A stretch of DNA of 5,821 nucleotides from assembly GCA_016845285.1 (NCBI GenBank), contig JAERSX010000983.1, forward strand, positions 1 to 5,821. The letters run 5' to 3'. The notes under the pieces are model-generated. The model was not told the origin of the DNA, did not search any database, and was given only the letters and a program-made list of their open reading frames with translations. The first letter of the stretch is position 1. Each line of letters opens with the position of its first letter. Both the position numbers and the translations under genes were made by a program. This document shows positions 1 to 5,435 of this stretch, one piece after another. The DNA is from Deltaproteobacteria bacterium. GTDB lineage: Bacteria; Myxococcota_A; UBA796; UBA2385.

Positions 1-2
1 GC

Positions 3-545
3 GTCGACGATGACGGAGATGGCCGGGCCGACTGTCAGGACGACGAGTGTTGGGGCTTCCGCGCCTGCGTGGGTGTCGAGCTCTCACGTGGTCCGGCCAC
101 CATGTCCTTCAGCCAGTTCTACGACGGCCTGGGCTGGAGCACCTGGAACGTGGAGGTCGGGTCGGTCTCGGGGATGCTGACGGTGTCCTCGGGATCATTC
201 GGGAGCCCGGCGGTCTGCAGCTGGTCCTTCACCGGTGCGCACGGGTTCATCCTGCCCATGTCATGGGGCCACGCCACCCTGAACCTGACCCGCCAGGGCT
301 TCGCCATCACCCCGGGCTGTGGCTGGTCCACCTCGGGCTTCCTGCCGGAGGCAGAGCTGTGGAGCTCCTGGTTGCGGCTGCCCCTCATCGCCAGGGCGTG
401 GACCTACCATCCCGGGATGAGCTCCTTCAGCGAGGGCTACACGGGGTGGTACGCGGGGACGCGCACGGCCTCGGGAACGAACGCGTACTCCTACCCGACG
501 CGCACATACGCCGTGTCTTCGGTGGGCCCCTTCTTGTTGCGCTGA
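3..545 (+). CDS. Exported protein with calcium-type Asp/Cys repeat, 3' part only
   Basis: This is the C-terminal 180 residues of a gene whose start lies left of the window; the frame is open from base 3 to the TGA at 543-545. Residues 1-22 read VDDDGDGRADCQDDEC followed by WGFRAC: a DxDxDG loop with three Cys, as in the thrombospondin-type-3/EF-hand-like calcium repeats of exported myxobacterial proteins. The remaining ~155 residues are rich in Ser, Gly, Thr, Trp and Tyr with alternating hydrophobic residues, which suggests a beta-sandwich-like extracellular domain; I do not recognise its family. There is no C-terminal transmembrane sorting signal; the protein ends in a hydrophobic strand-like segment. 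A GTG at 69 could be taken as a start, but it lies after the repeat and has no ribosome site, so an upstream start is far more likely. It reads in the same direction as the SGNH gene 169 bp downstream. Seen: repeat and stop. Inferred: export and calcium binding. Confidence 0.75.
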   Translation, partial: VDDDGDGRADCQDDECWGFRACVGVELSRGPATMSFSQFYDGLGWSTWNVEVGSVSGMLTVSSGSFGSPAVCSWSFTGAHGFILPMSWGHATLNLTRQGFAITPGCGWSTSGFLPEAELWSSWLRLPLIARAWTYHPGMSSFSEGYTGWYAGTRTASGTNAYSYPTRTYAVSSVGPFLLR

Positions 546-691
546 CTGCTGAGGTGCGGTGGCCCGAGCCGCCCGGATCCACAGGGGGCCCATCGGCCAG
601 CCAACAGCGAGGTCTGCTCGGTCCTCCAAGCCTCCCCGGCGCTGCCTCCATCCACCCCGACTGGTCCGGCAGGCACATGCCTGGCGCGGCG

Positions 692-715
692 CCGGCTATT
701 GTGGCCGGGTCTCCA
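692..715 (+). promoter_or_regulatory. Putative -10 element inside a small inverted repeat, before SGNH gene
   Basis: TATTGT at 697-702 fits a -10 hexamer (TAnnnT) and lies 12 nt before the ATG at 715, so transcription would begin about 5-7 nt upstream of the start codon. It is framed by CCGGC (692-696) and GCCGG (704-708), a 5-bp inverted repeat. No good -35 hexamer is visible, and no Shine-Dalgarno precedes the ATG. Inference only. Confidence 0.35.
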
Positions 716-1992
716 TGAGCAGCCCTCCCCACCACGAGAACGATGATGCTCGCGAGGGGGCGGTCCCTGCACGCCGGCCACCGGGTCGTCCGGGCCTCCT
801 GGGCAGACTCGTGCTTGGCCTGGCGGGCGCGGCACTCGTGCTCCTCACCGTCGAGCTGGGCCTCCGGGCCTGGCTCGGAAGTCCGGATGAAGGACCCGAG
901 ATCTACGAGGTCCTTGGCGATCTCGAGTCATACTGGACGCGAGATGGGGACTGGCTGTTGCCTGGGTGGGACGGGCCTGGCGACCAGGCCTTGTCCCCGA
1001 TTCCGTGCCAGCCGGACGAGCCACAGATCCTCGTGCTCGGTGGAAGCTCCGTGCGTGGGGGCACCCTGGGCGTTCCACCCCGTGCGGAGTTCCCGGGCGT
1101 ACTCCGCGAGGAGCTCGAGCTCCCGGTGCGTAACCTGGGCTTCCCGGGCTTCGAGTCTTCCGAACTGACCCAGATCCTCGAGGAATTCGGCGACTGTCGG
1201 GCGGACGTGGTCATCGTGTACGCAGGCCACAACGATCTGGGCAACCTCCACTTCAAGCGCGCATACGGCAACCGGTCCGCGAAGACCCGGCTCAAGACCC
1301 AGACCTTCTTGGAGCAGTTCCAGATCTACGTGCAGCTCTCCCAGGTCCTGAGCCCCCTGCAGGAGGGGGCCATGGCTTCAGGCGAGCCCCCCCCCGAGCG
1401 TGCGCTTGCCGGAAAGGGCGGCAAGGTCGGAAAGGCTGGTCGGGGCCGAAAGGGTGGCAAGAAGGGAGGTGTCGAGGGAGAGCGCACCTTCACAGCCCAC
1501 CCTTCCATCACCGACACCCAGCGGGCCAAGATCTTGGCCCGCTTCCGGGCCCAGGTGGACCGCATCGTGGCGCTGGCCGCCGCCCACGACCGCCAGCTCC
1601 TCTTGGTGGGCGCTGTGCATCGCTTCACCGACGTGCCGCCCACCGACGACTGCGACACTCCACCCTGCGCCGCAGCGCTGCACGCGGAGGGAAGCGGGCT
1701 CATGGGCGAGGATCCTGTTCGTGCCGCTGAGCTGCTGGTCGAGGCCTGGGATGCCGAGGCCCACATTCCGCGGGCCACCAGCGATCTGCGTCAGGCCTTC
1801 ATCGACGCCGCTGAGACCGCCGATCACGTCGTATACATCGACGCCATGACAGAGCTTCCCCTCGAGGCCGGCGTGCCCGTCCCGGCCGACAGGCTGTTCA
1901 GCGATGGCTTGCACTTCTCACGGGCGGGCCACCGTGAGCTGGCCATGTTGCTGGCGCCCATCGTGCGGGAACGTCTCGCGGTGGAAGAGTAG
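715..1992 (+). CDS. Membrane-anchored SGNH/GDSL-family hydrolase
   Basis: A 425-residue protein. One hydrophobic segment (~28-50), after an Arg/Pro-rich cytoplasmic N-terminus, anchors it in the inner membrane with the catalytic domain outside. SGNH blocks are visible in order: ILVLGGSSVRGG (105-116, nucleophile probably Ser111), NLGFPGFESSE (140-150, Gly block), VYAGHND (168-174, oxyanion Asn173) and FSDGLHFSRAGH (395-406, Asp397/His400 dyad). Such enzymes hydrolyse or transfer esters, often acyl or acetyl groups on polysaccharides; the substrate here is unknown. An unusual Lys/Gly/Arg-rich insert (233-252) sits between blocks III and V, just after a run of nine C (1387-1395). The frame is open upstream to 559, but that part is Arg/Pro-rich and gene-unlike. 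I chose ATG 715 because the anchor follows it at a normal distance and a -10-like element precedes it. Convergent with the HTTM gene, 69 bp away. Confidence 0.85.
   Translation: MSSPPHHENDDAREGAVPARRPPGRPGLLGRLVLGLAGAALVLLTVELGLRAWLGSPDEGPEIYEVLGDLESYWTRDGDWLLPGWDGPGDQALSPIPCQPDEPQILVLGGSSVRGGTLGVPPRAEFPGVLREELELPVRNLGFPGFESSELTQILEEFGDCRADVVIVYAGHNDLGNLHFKRAYGNRSAKTRLKTQTFLEQFQIYVQLSQVLSPLQEGAMASGEPPPERALAGKGGKVGKAGRGRKGGKKGGVEGERTFTAHPSITDTQRAKILARFRAQVDRIVALAAAHDRQLLLVGAVHRFTDVPPTDDCDTPPCAAALHAEGSGLMGEDPVRAAELLVEAWDAEAHIPRATSDLRQAFIDAAETADHVVYIDAMTELPLEAGVPVPADRLFSDGLHFSRAGHRELAMLLAPIVRERLAVEE
1387..1395 (+). repeat. Homopolymer run of nine C inside the SGNH coding region
   Basis: An uninterrupted C9 tract encodes Pro225-Pro227 and flanking bases of the hydrolase, immediately before the Lys/Gly insert. 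The annotated frame is intact through it, with SGNH motifs on both sides, so the assembled length is the in-frame length. Such tracts are prone to slippage; a one-base change would remove the catalytic Asp/His block. Confidence 0.8.
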
Positions 1993-2061
1993 GTCTGTTG
2001 CGCTGAGCATCATGGGGCGACTCCCACCCGCTCGTGACGACCGATCTCCACGGAGGGGGCT

Positions 2062-2895
2062 TCAGCCCGTGTCTTCGACGCGCTCGGCAGGTGCCATGCG
2101 TTCGAGGAAGCGGTGCACTTCGTCGGGCGGGAAGACGGCCAGGTAGCACACCATCATGGTGAGGCTGAAGGTGCCCACGGGCAGCAGCCAGTAGATGGCG
2201 AGGTGGAAGAGGATGCCCAACAGCACAGCGCGAAGGCGCCATCGCGGGACCCAGATCCCAAGGGCGATGGCGGGCTCCACCACCACGGCCGTCCAGGCCA
2301 TGACCAGACAGAGGGTCGCCCAGCCGGGCACGGTGACCGGGTCGGAGCCCACGAAGAGCAGCTGCAGGGAGTGCTGCATTCGCTCACCCGACAGAAAGCT
2401 CCACTTCAGCTTGGTCAGGGTGCCGAAGAGGTAGATGACGCTGAGCATGACGGTCATGAGGTGCAGGCCGAGGATCCGGCCCCGCTCGGGTGGGGCGGCG
2501 CCACGTCGCAGTGCCAGCCAGCGGTCGACGGACCAGGAGCGCCCGCAGGGCGTGGCCACCAGAAAGCAGATGCCCATGATGAGGACGTGTACGTGGTGGT
2601 GCACGTAGGGCTCGTGGTCGGTGGCGAAGCCCAGGTAGTAGCGGAAGCCGAGCAGGACGGCCCCGAGCAGCACGGCCGAGGCGCGGGTGTAGAAGCCCAC
2701 GAAGAGGCCCAAGGAGCTGAGGTAGAAGAGCGAGCCCAGGACCAGCCAGTCGGGCTCGTGGACGTGCTTGTAGGGCAGCAATTCCTTCGCGAAGCGCGTC
2801 CAGCACAGGGCCACGAGACCCATGCGGAGGAGCGCCGACGACCGCGAGGAGCCCACGGCGTGGAAGAAGTGCTCGGCGGTGGTGCGCAGGCTCAC
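2062..2895 (-). CDS. HTTM-family integral membrane protein (VKGC-like transmembrane domain)
   Basis: A 277-residue polytopic protein with about six to eight hydrophobic segments (roughly 21-40, 50-67, 72-91, 98-115, 141-158, 193-214, 221-256). It fits HTTM, the 'horizontally transferred transmembrane' domain shared with vitamin K-dependent gamma-carboxylase (VKGC). Hallmarks: HHHVHVL (99-105), WSVDRWL (121-127), IYLFGTLTKLKW (154-165), a Gly170-Glu171 pair, EP (207-208) and LFHLAIY (229-235). By recalled alignment with human GGCX, His101 and Lys162 match its His160 and catalytic Lys218. The lumenal beta domain of VKGC is absent; length is typical of short bacterial HTTM proteins, whose biochemical role is mostly unknown. 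The GTG start at 2895 overlaps the TGA of the upstream gene (GTGA, 2892-2895), implying translational coupling. The frame runs on to 3024, but that extension lies inside the upstream gene. Family call is firm; catalytic activity is inference. Confidence 0.85.
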   Translation of the reverse strand: MSLRTTAEHFFHAVGSSRSSALLRMGLVALCWTRFAKELLPYKHVHEPDWLVLGSLFYLSSLGLFVGFYTRASAVLLGAVLLGFRYYLGFATDHEPYVHHHVHVLIMGICFLVATPCGRSWSVDRWLALRRGAAPPERGRILGLHLMTVMLSVIYLFGTLTKLKWSFLSGERMQHSLQLLFVGSDPVTVPGWATLCLVMAWTAVVVEPAIALGIWVPRWRLRAVLLGILFHLAIYWLLPVGTFSLTMMVCYLAVFPPDEVHRFLERMAPAERVEDTG

Positions 2896-3371
2896 GGGCG
2901 CCCCGTCGCGAGAAGTTGGTAGGGATAGGTGACCTCGCGGCCCTCCGCGGCCTCTTCCAGCGGTGACTGGCAGAGGTTCACCGAGCCCTTGGTCACCTGA
3001 AGCCAGCCCCTCTGGGTGGCGCACCGTGTGCGCACCCGCAGGTCCGAGATGTCGTCGTGGCGCCGGCAGATGGTCCCGCCCTGCCTGTAGACGGCCTCGA
3101 AGCCCACCAGGCGACGCACGCTGGAGCCCGCCTGGGCAGGGTCGGCGATGCCCAGCGCATCGAGGCGATCGAGGACCTCACCGCTCTGGGGCAGGAAGTA
3201 CTCCGCTGTGCACAGGTTGATGCCGTGGCCGTAGAACATTCGCCAGCGAGGGAGCGGGCTCCAGCGCAGGCCCACGCCCTGGTAGAGCAGGGGGGGCACC
3301 ACCAGGTACACCAGGGCCGCTACGCCGAAGAGGACGCGGAGGGTACGGGTAGGGTCGGGTGTCGCAGGCAC
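2892..3371 (-). CDS. Small single-pass membrane protein, operon partner of the HTTM protein
   Basis: A 159-residue protein of no family I can name with certainty. It has one hydrophobic segment near the N-terminus (~13-31), then LPRWRMFYGHG (40-50), which recalls the W-x-x-F motif following the membrane segment in small proteins that accompany HTTM genes. A polar domain (~50-159) follows, with all four cysteines (54, 102, 117, 134), enough for two disulfides and so consistent with an extracytoplasmic location. No lipobox. The GTG start at 3371 has no Shine-Dalgarno, but TATGCT lies exactly 6 nt upstream. Its stop overlaps the start of the HTTM gene by four bases (GTGA), so the two are very probably co-translated and act together, perhaps as membrane core plus periplasmic subunit. 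The coding region is clear; the function is inferred from context only. Confidence 0.75.
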   Translation of the reverse strand: MPATPDPTRTLRVLFGVAALVYLVVPPLLYQGVGLRWSPLPRWRMFYGHGINLCTAEYFLPQSGEVLDRLDALGIADPAQAGSSVRRLVGFEAVYRQGGTICRRHDDISDLRVRTRCATQRGWLQVTKGSVNLCQSPLEEAAEGREVTYPYQLLATGRP

Positions 3372-3377
3372 GGACGA

Positions 3378-3383
3378 AGCATA
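3378..3383 (-). promoter_or_regulatory. Putative -10 element for a leaderless operon mRNA
   Basis: Read on the minus strand, TATGCT ends 6 nt before the GTG start of the small membrane protein. Bacterial transcription usually starts about 7 nt after the -10 hexamer, which would place it on the start codon itself. There is no purine-rich ribosome site in between. I see no convincing -35 box. Confidence 0.4.
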
Positions 3384-3411
3384 GGCGGCGCGATGGGCTC
3401 GACGGTCGCGG

Positions 3412-3455
3412 TGGCTTCAGCCGGGCTCGGTCGAGCTGTGTGGGCCTGGCTTCAG
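3412..3455. repeat. Short direct repeat TGGCTTCAG with small hairpins
   Basis: TGGCTTCAG occurs at 3412-3420 and 3447-3455. The first copy extends to GGCTTCAGCC (3413-3422), a GGC/GCC mini-hairpin, and the same decamer recurs at 2058-2067 across the HTTM stop. Between the two copies, GCTC (3425-3428) and GAGC (3433-3436) form another 4-bp stem. No T-run follows, so terminator activity between the esterase and the HTTM operon is uncertain. Confidence 0.4.
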
Positions 3456-4357
3456 TCGAGGGTGTCCATCACGAAGGACCACGCGGAGGCCTGATGGTCA
3501 GCGTCGTAGGCGTGGCTGCCCCCCGAGGCGGTCCACAGGTCCACGGGCCAGCCTGCTGCCGAGAGTTCGGCCTCGGCTTGCTCGGCGTAGGCGTAGGGCA
3601 CCACGGAGTCGTCGGTGCCGTGGCCGATGGCCACGGGGATGGAGCCCTGGGTGCCGTCTGGCCAGACACCGTAGCTCTCGGCGTAGGACATGGCGCCGGC
3701 GTAGACGATCAGCCCGCCGAAGGTGTCGCTGTTGGCCAGGCCGATGACGTAGCCCCAGTGGGCTCCGGCGGAGTAGCCGTGCAGGACGCGCCGCTCCGTG
3801 TCGATGTTCCAGAGCGTGTCGACCTCGTCGACGAGGGCTGACAGGCCCTCGACGTCGCTGTTGAAGTTCCACCCGTTGCCGCTCTGGGAGCCCTGGCCGA
3901 TGACGATGAAGCACTCGGTGTCGGCAAGAGATGTCCACTGAGCGACCATGCCTGAGCCCGTGCCGCCAGCTCCGTGCTGGCTGAACACCACGGGCACAGG
4001 CACGTCGCTCACCACGCAGGCGGGCACGTGGTACGCGTAGGTCACCGAGCCTGTCGTGGCGCTGCCGGTCCCCACGGGGCCGCCCGAGCCGCCTGAGCCC
4101 GTCGAGGGCTCGCCGGTGTCGTCGCTGCCGCTGTCGCTGCCCGTTTCTCCCCCGTCGCCGCCGTCGCCGCCGTCGTCGCCGCTGTCGCCGTCGCCGGTCC
4201 CTGCGTCTCCTCCGGCCGCCCCACCGTCGCTGCCGCCTCCCTCGTCGTCGCCCGTGTCGTCGCGGAGATCTGGCCACTGATCCCGGGGCAGGGGCCCGTC
4301 GTCGTCGGGGCCCGAGGCGGTGCACGCGGCCAGCAGGAGGCAGGAGAGGATCCGCAT
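3452..4357 (-). CDS. Lipoprotein alpha/beta-hydrolase (PHB-depolymerase/esterase-like)
   Basis: A 301-residue lipoprotein with a very short signal ending in the lipobox LLLAAC (Cys12). Thr follows the Cys, so no Asp+2 retention signal: outer-membrane or surface placement is likely. Residues ~16-103 are a low-complexity Asp/Gly/Ser/Thr stalk. The catalytic domain (~104-301) has SQHGAGGTG (126-134, oxyanion region), GYSAG (194-198, nucleophile Ser196), HGTDDSVVP (246-254, probably Asp250) and GGSHAYD (279-285, His282). This order and the HGTxDxxVP block match the PHB-depolymerase/LpqC/feruloyl-esterase-like group; the real substrate is unknown. Cys114 and Cys149 may form a disulfide. Start ATG 4357 is fixed by the lipobox and by TACACT 6 nt upstream. 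It is divergent from the YceI lipoprotein gene and 80 bp upstream of the HTTM operon on the same strand, so read-through into that operon is possible. Confidence 0.88.
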   Translation of the reverse strand: MRILSCLLLAACTASGPDDDGPLPRDQWPDLRDDTGDDEGGGSDGGAAGGDAGTGDGDSGDDGGDGGDGGETGSDSGSDDTGEPSTGSGGSGGPVGTGSATTGSVTYAYHVPACVVSDVPVPVVFSQHGAGGTGSGMVAQWTSLADTECFIVIGQGSQSGNGWNFNSDVEGLSALVDEVDTLWNIDTERRVLHGYSAGAHWGYVIGLANSDTFGGLIVYAGAMSYAESYGVWPDGTQGSIPVAIGHGTDDSVVPYAYAEQAEAELSAAGWPVDLWTASGGSHAYDADHQASAWSFVMDTLD

Positions 4358-4363
4358 CCCCGC

Positions 4364-4369
4364 AGTGTA
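4364..4369 (-). promoter_or_regulatory. Putative -10 element for a leaderless esterase mRNA
   Basis: On the minus strand TACACT stands 6 nt before the ATG of the lipoprotein hydrolase, the same spacing as TATGCT before the small membrane protein gene. A start point on or next to the A of ATG is predicted. The short GCGGGG between them is not placed to act as a ribosome site. No clear -35 box is visible. Confidence 0.4.
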
Positions 4370-4444
4370 CGTCGCCCGTCGTGCTCGGAGTGCATGTCGG
4401 CACTGGTCGGGTGGCCGCTTGAGAGCACGGCGCGGTCCGGGAGA

Positions 4445-4474
4445 TTGGACAAGTCGTGAGACTATGGATATCTA
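4445..4474 (+). promoter_or_regulatory. Candidate promoter of the YceI lipoprotein gene
   Basis: TTGGAC (4445-4450) resembles a -35 box and TATCTA (4469-4474) is a weak -10 candidate at 18-bp spacing, in a locally AT-richer stretch. The -10 would be the left arm of the 20-bp palindrome, so a bound protein would block the promoter. Another arrangement with TAAATT (4487-4492) as -10 is possible. Low certainty. Confidence 0.3.
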
Positions 4475-4488
4475 CTCATGAGTAGATA
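4469..4488. promoter_or_regulatory. Perfect 20-bp palindrome, probable operator
   Basis: TATCTACTCATGAGTAGATA is identical to its reverse complement over all 20 bases, centred between 4478 and 4479. It ends 29 bp before the YceI gene start and 111 bp from the esterase start. A dyad of this size without spacer suits a dimeric winged-helix or TetR-type repressor; which family cannot be told from the site. No T-run follows, so a terminator is unlikely. Confidence 0.6.
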
Positions 4489-4504
4489 AATTGAGTACCG
4501 AAAC

Positions 4505-4509
4505 AGGAG
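4505..4509 (+). promoter_or_regulatory. Shine-Dalgarno site deciding the YceI gene start
   Basis: AGGAG lies 8 nt before the ATG at 4518. This favours that ATG over the in-frame TTG at 4491, which has no ribosome site and sits directly next to the palindrome. It is the only clear Shine-Dalgarno before a gene start in the window. Confidence 0.75.
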
Positions 4510-4517
4510 TGGTAGTC

Positions 4518-5408
4518 ATGCGCCAAGACCCCGACCAGATCACGATCCGGCTCCCTCTCACCCTCCTGACCGGCCTGGTGGCCCTGGTCGCTGTCGGCTG
4601 CCAGGTTGACGAGAGCGAGCCGAAGAATGAATACGAGTCAGCCGACGACATCCCCACGCCGAGTGACGATGTCGGGTCGGACGACGGCGACGATGGTGAG
4701 GACGACGACGACGGAAGTGGAGACAACGACGACGGCAACGGCAGCGGCGACGGCAGCGGCAGCGGCAGCGGTGACGACCTCGACGACACGGGCATGGTCG
4801 ACACCGGAACGGACGAGACCGGGCCCGTCACCTACTCGTACAACGATGATGACAGCCTGATCTATGTGCAGATCTGGAAGGACGAGGATGCCTGGGGCTC
4901 CGACCTGGCGCACAACCATGTCATCCGCGGTGACCTGTGGGACGGCGAAGTCGAGCTCGACACCGACGATCTGTCCGACTGCCGCTTCGACTTCACCGTG
5001 CCCGTGAGCGAGCTCGCCGTCGATGAAGACTCCATGCGCGAGTATGTCGGCTACAGCGACACCATCAGCACTTCCGACCGCAAGGAGATTCGCGAGCACA
5101 TGCTGGACTCGAACCAGCTCGACGGCGACAATTTCGCGAGCATTCGCTTCGAAGCTGACGACTGCTCGGGCTCCGGTGGTGACAGCGGCAGCATCAGTGT
5201 CTCTGGAAAGTGGACCATCAGAGGAGTGACCCACTCGGAGACCGAGACGCTGTCCTACCAGGTCCACGACGACAAGCTGTACCTGCAGGGCACCTATGAC
5301 CTCTCCCACGGCGACTTCGGGATGGACCCGTACGAAGCCTTCGGTGGGCTCGTGGCCAATGAGGAGGAGTTCCGCATCACCATCGATGTGGTCGGCCATC
5401 CCAACTAG
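4518..5408 (+). CDS. YceI-domain lipoprotein with acidic stalk
   Basis: A 296-residue lipoprotein. A signal peptide (1-27, LVALVAVGC) leads to the lipidated Cys28, followed by Gln, so outer-membrane placement is likely. Residues ~43-102 form an Asp/Gly/Ser stalk. The domain ~103-296 resembles YceI, a lipocalin-like beta barrel that binds polyisoprenoid-type lipids in known members. Matching stretches are LAHNHVIRG (130-138, usual 'H' motif near the N-terminus), DRKEIREHMLDSNQLDGDNF (187-206, the usual '...F/L d...yP' helix region), FEADD (211-215), GKWTIRGVTH (230-239) and FRITIDVVG near the end. Cys155 and Cys216 could pair. Typical YceI proteins are ~190-residue soluble periplasmic proteins; a lipid anchor with an acidic stalk is less usual. 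The ligand is unknown. Probably monocistronic, regulated through the upstream palindrome, and convergent with the TPR gene. Confidence 0.82.
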   Translation: MRQDPDQITIRLPLTLLTGLVALVAVGCQVDESEPKNEYESADDIPTPSDDVGSDDGDDGEDDDDGSGDNDDGNGSGDGSGSGSGDDLDDTGMVDTGTDETGPVTYSYNDDDSLIYVQIWKDEDAWGSDLAHNHVIRGDLWDGEVELDTDDLSDCRFDFTVPVSELAVDEDSMREYVGYSDTISTSDRKEIREHMLDSNQLDGDNFASIRFEADDCSGSGGDSGSISVSGKWTIRGVTHSETETLSYQVHDDKLYLQGTYDLSHGDFGMDPYEAFGGLVANEEEFRITIDVVGHPN

Positions 5409-5435
5409 CCTCGTACGTGTCTCCAAACGGTTGAC

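Noticed and set aside
559..714. A 52-residue N-terminal extension of the SGNH hydrolase from an upstream GTG.
   Set aside because: The extension is Arg/Pro-rich non-coding-like sequence without a ribosome site, and it contains the likely promoter.
47..718. A 223-codon plus-strand frame overlapping the left-edge gene and the gap after it.
   Set aside because: Its product is Arg/Pro/His-rich with no motif; the frame from base 3 to 545 has a recognisable calcium-type repeat.
1993..2068. Possible terminator between the SGNH and HTTM genes (GGGC-TTCA-GCCC at 2057-2068).
   Set aside because: It has only a four-base-pair stem that overlaps the HTTM stop codon and has no T-run; too weak to annotate as a terminator.
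2113..2922. A 269-codon open frame on the plus strand antisense to the HTTM gene.
   Set aside because: Its His/Gln/Glu/Gly-rich product matches no fold and is the expected mirror of a GC-rich membrane-protein gene; the minus strand has clear HTTM motifs.
2896..3024. A 43-residue N-terminal extension of the HTTM protein.
   Set aside because: It lies within the upstream gene in another frame; the GTG at 2895 gives a typical GTGA overlap and a normal HTTM N-terminus.
4140..4265. Tandem GTC/GCC triplets resembling a microsatellite.
   Set aside because: They are explained by the Asp/Gly/Ser codons of the lipoprotein stalk; the units are irregular.
3498..4403. A 301-codon minus-strand frame overlapping the lipoprotein hydrolase, giving an Arg-rich protein.
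   Set aside because: It is an out-of-frame shadow; the other frame has a lipobox and a full catalytic triad.
4491..4517. TTG start adding nine residues to the YceI lipoprotein.
   Set aside because: There is no ribosome site before it, while AGGAG is well placed for the ATG at 4518, which also gives a better signal peptide.
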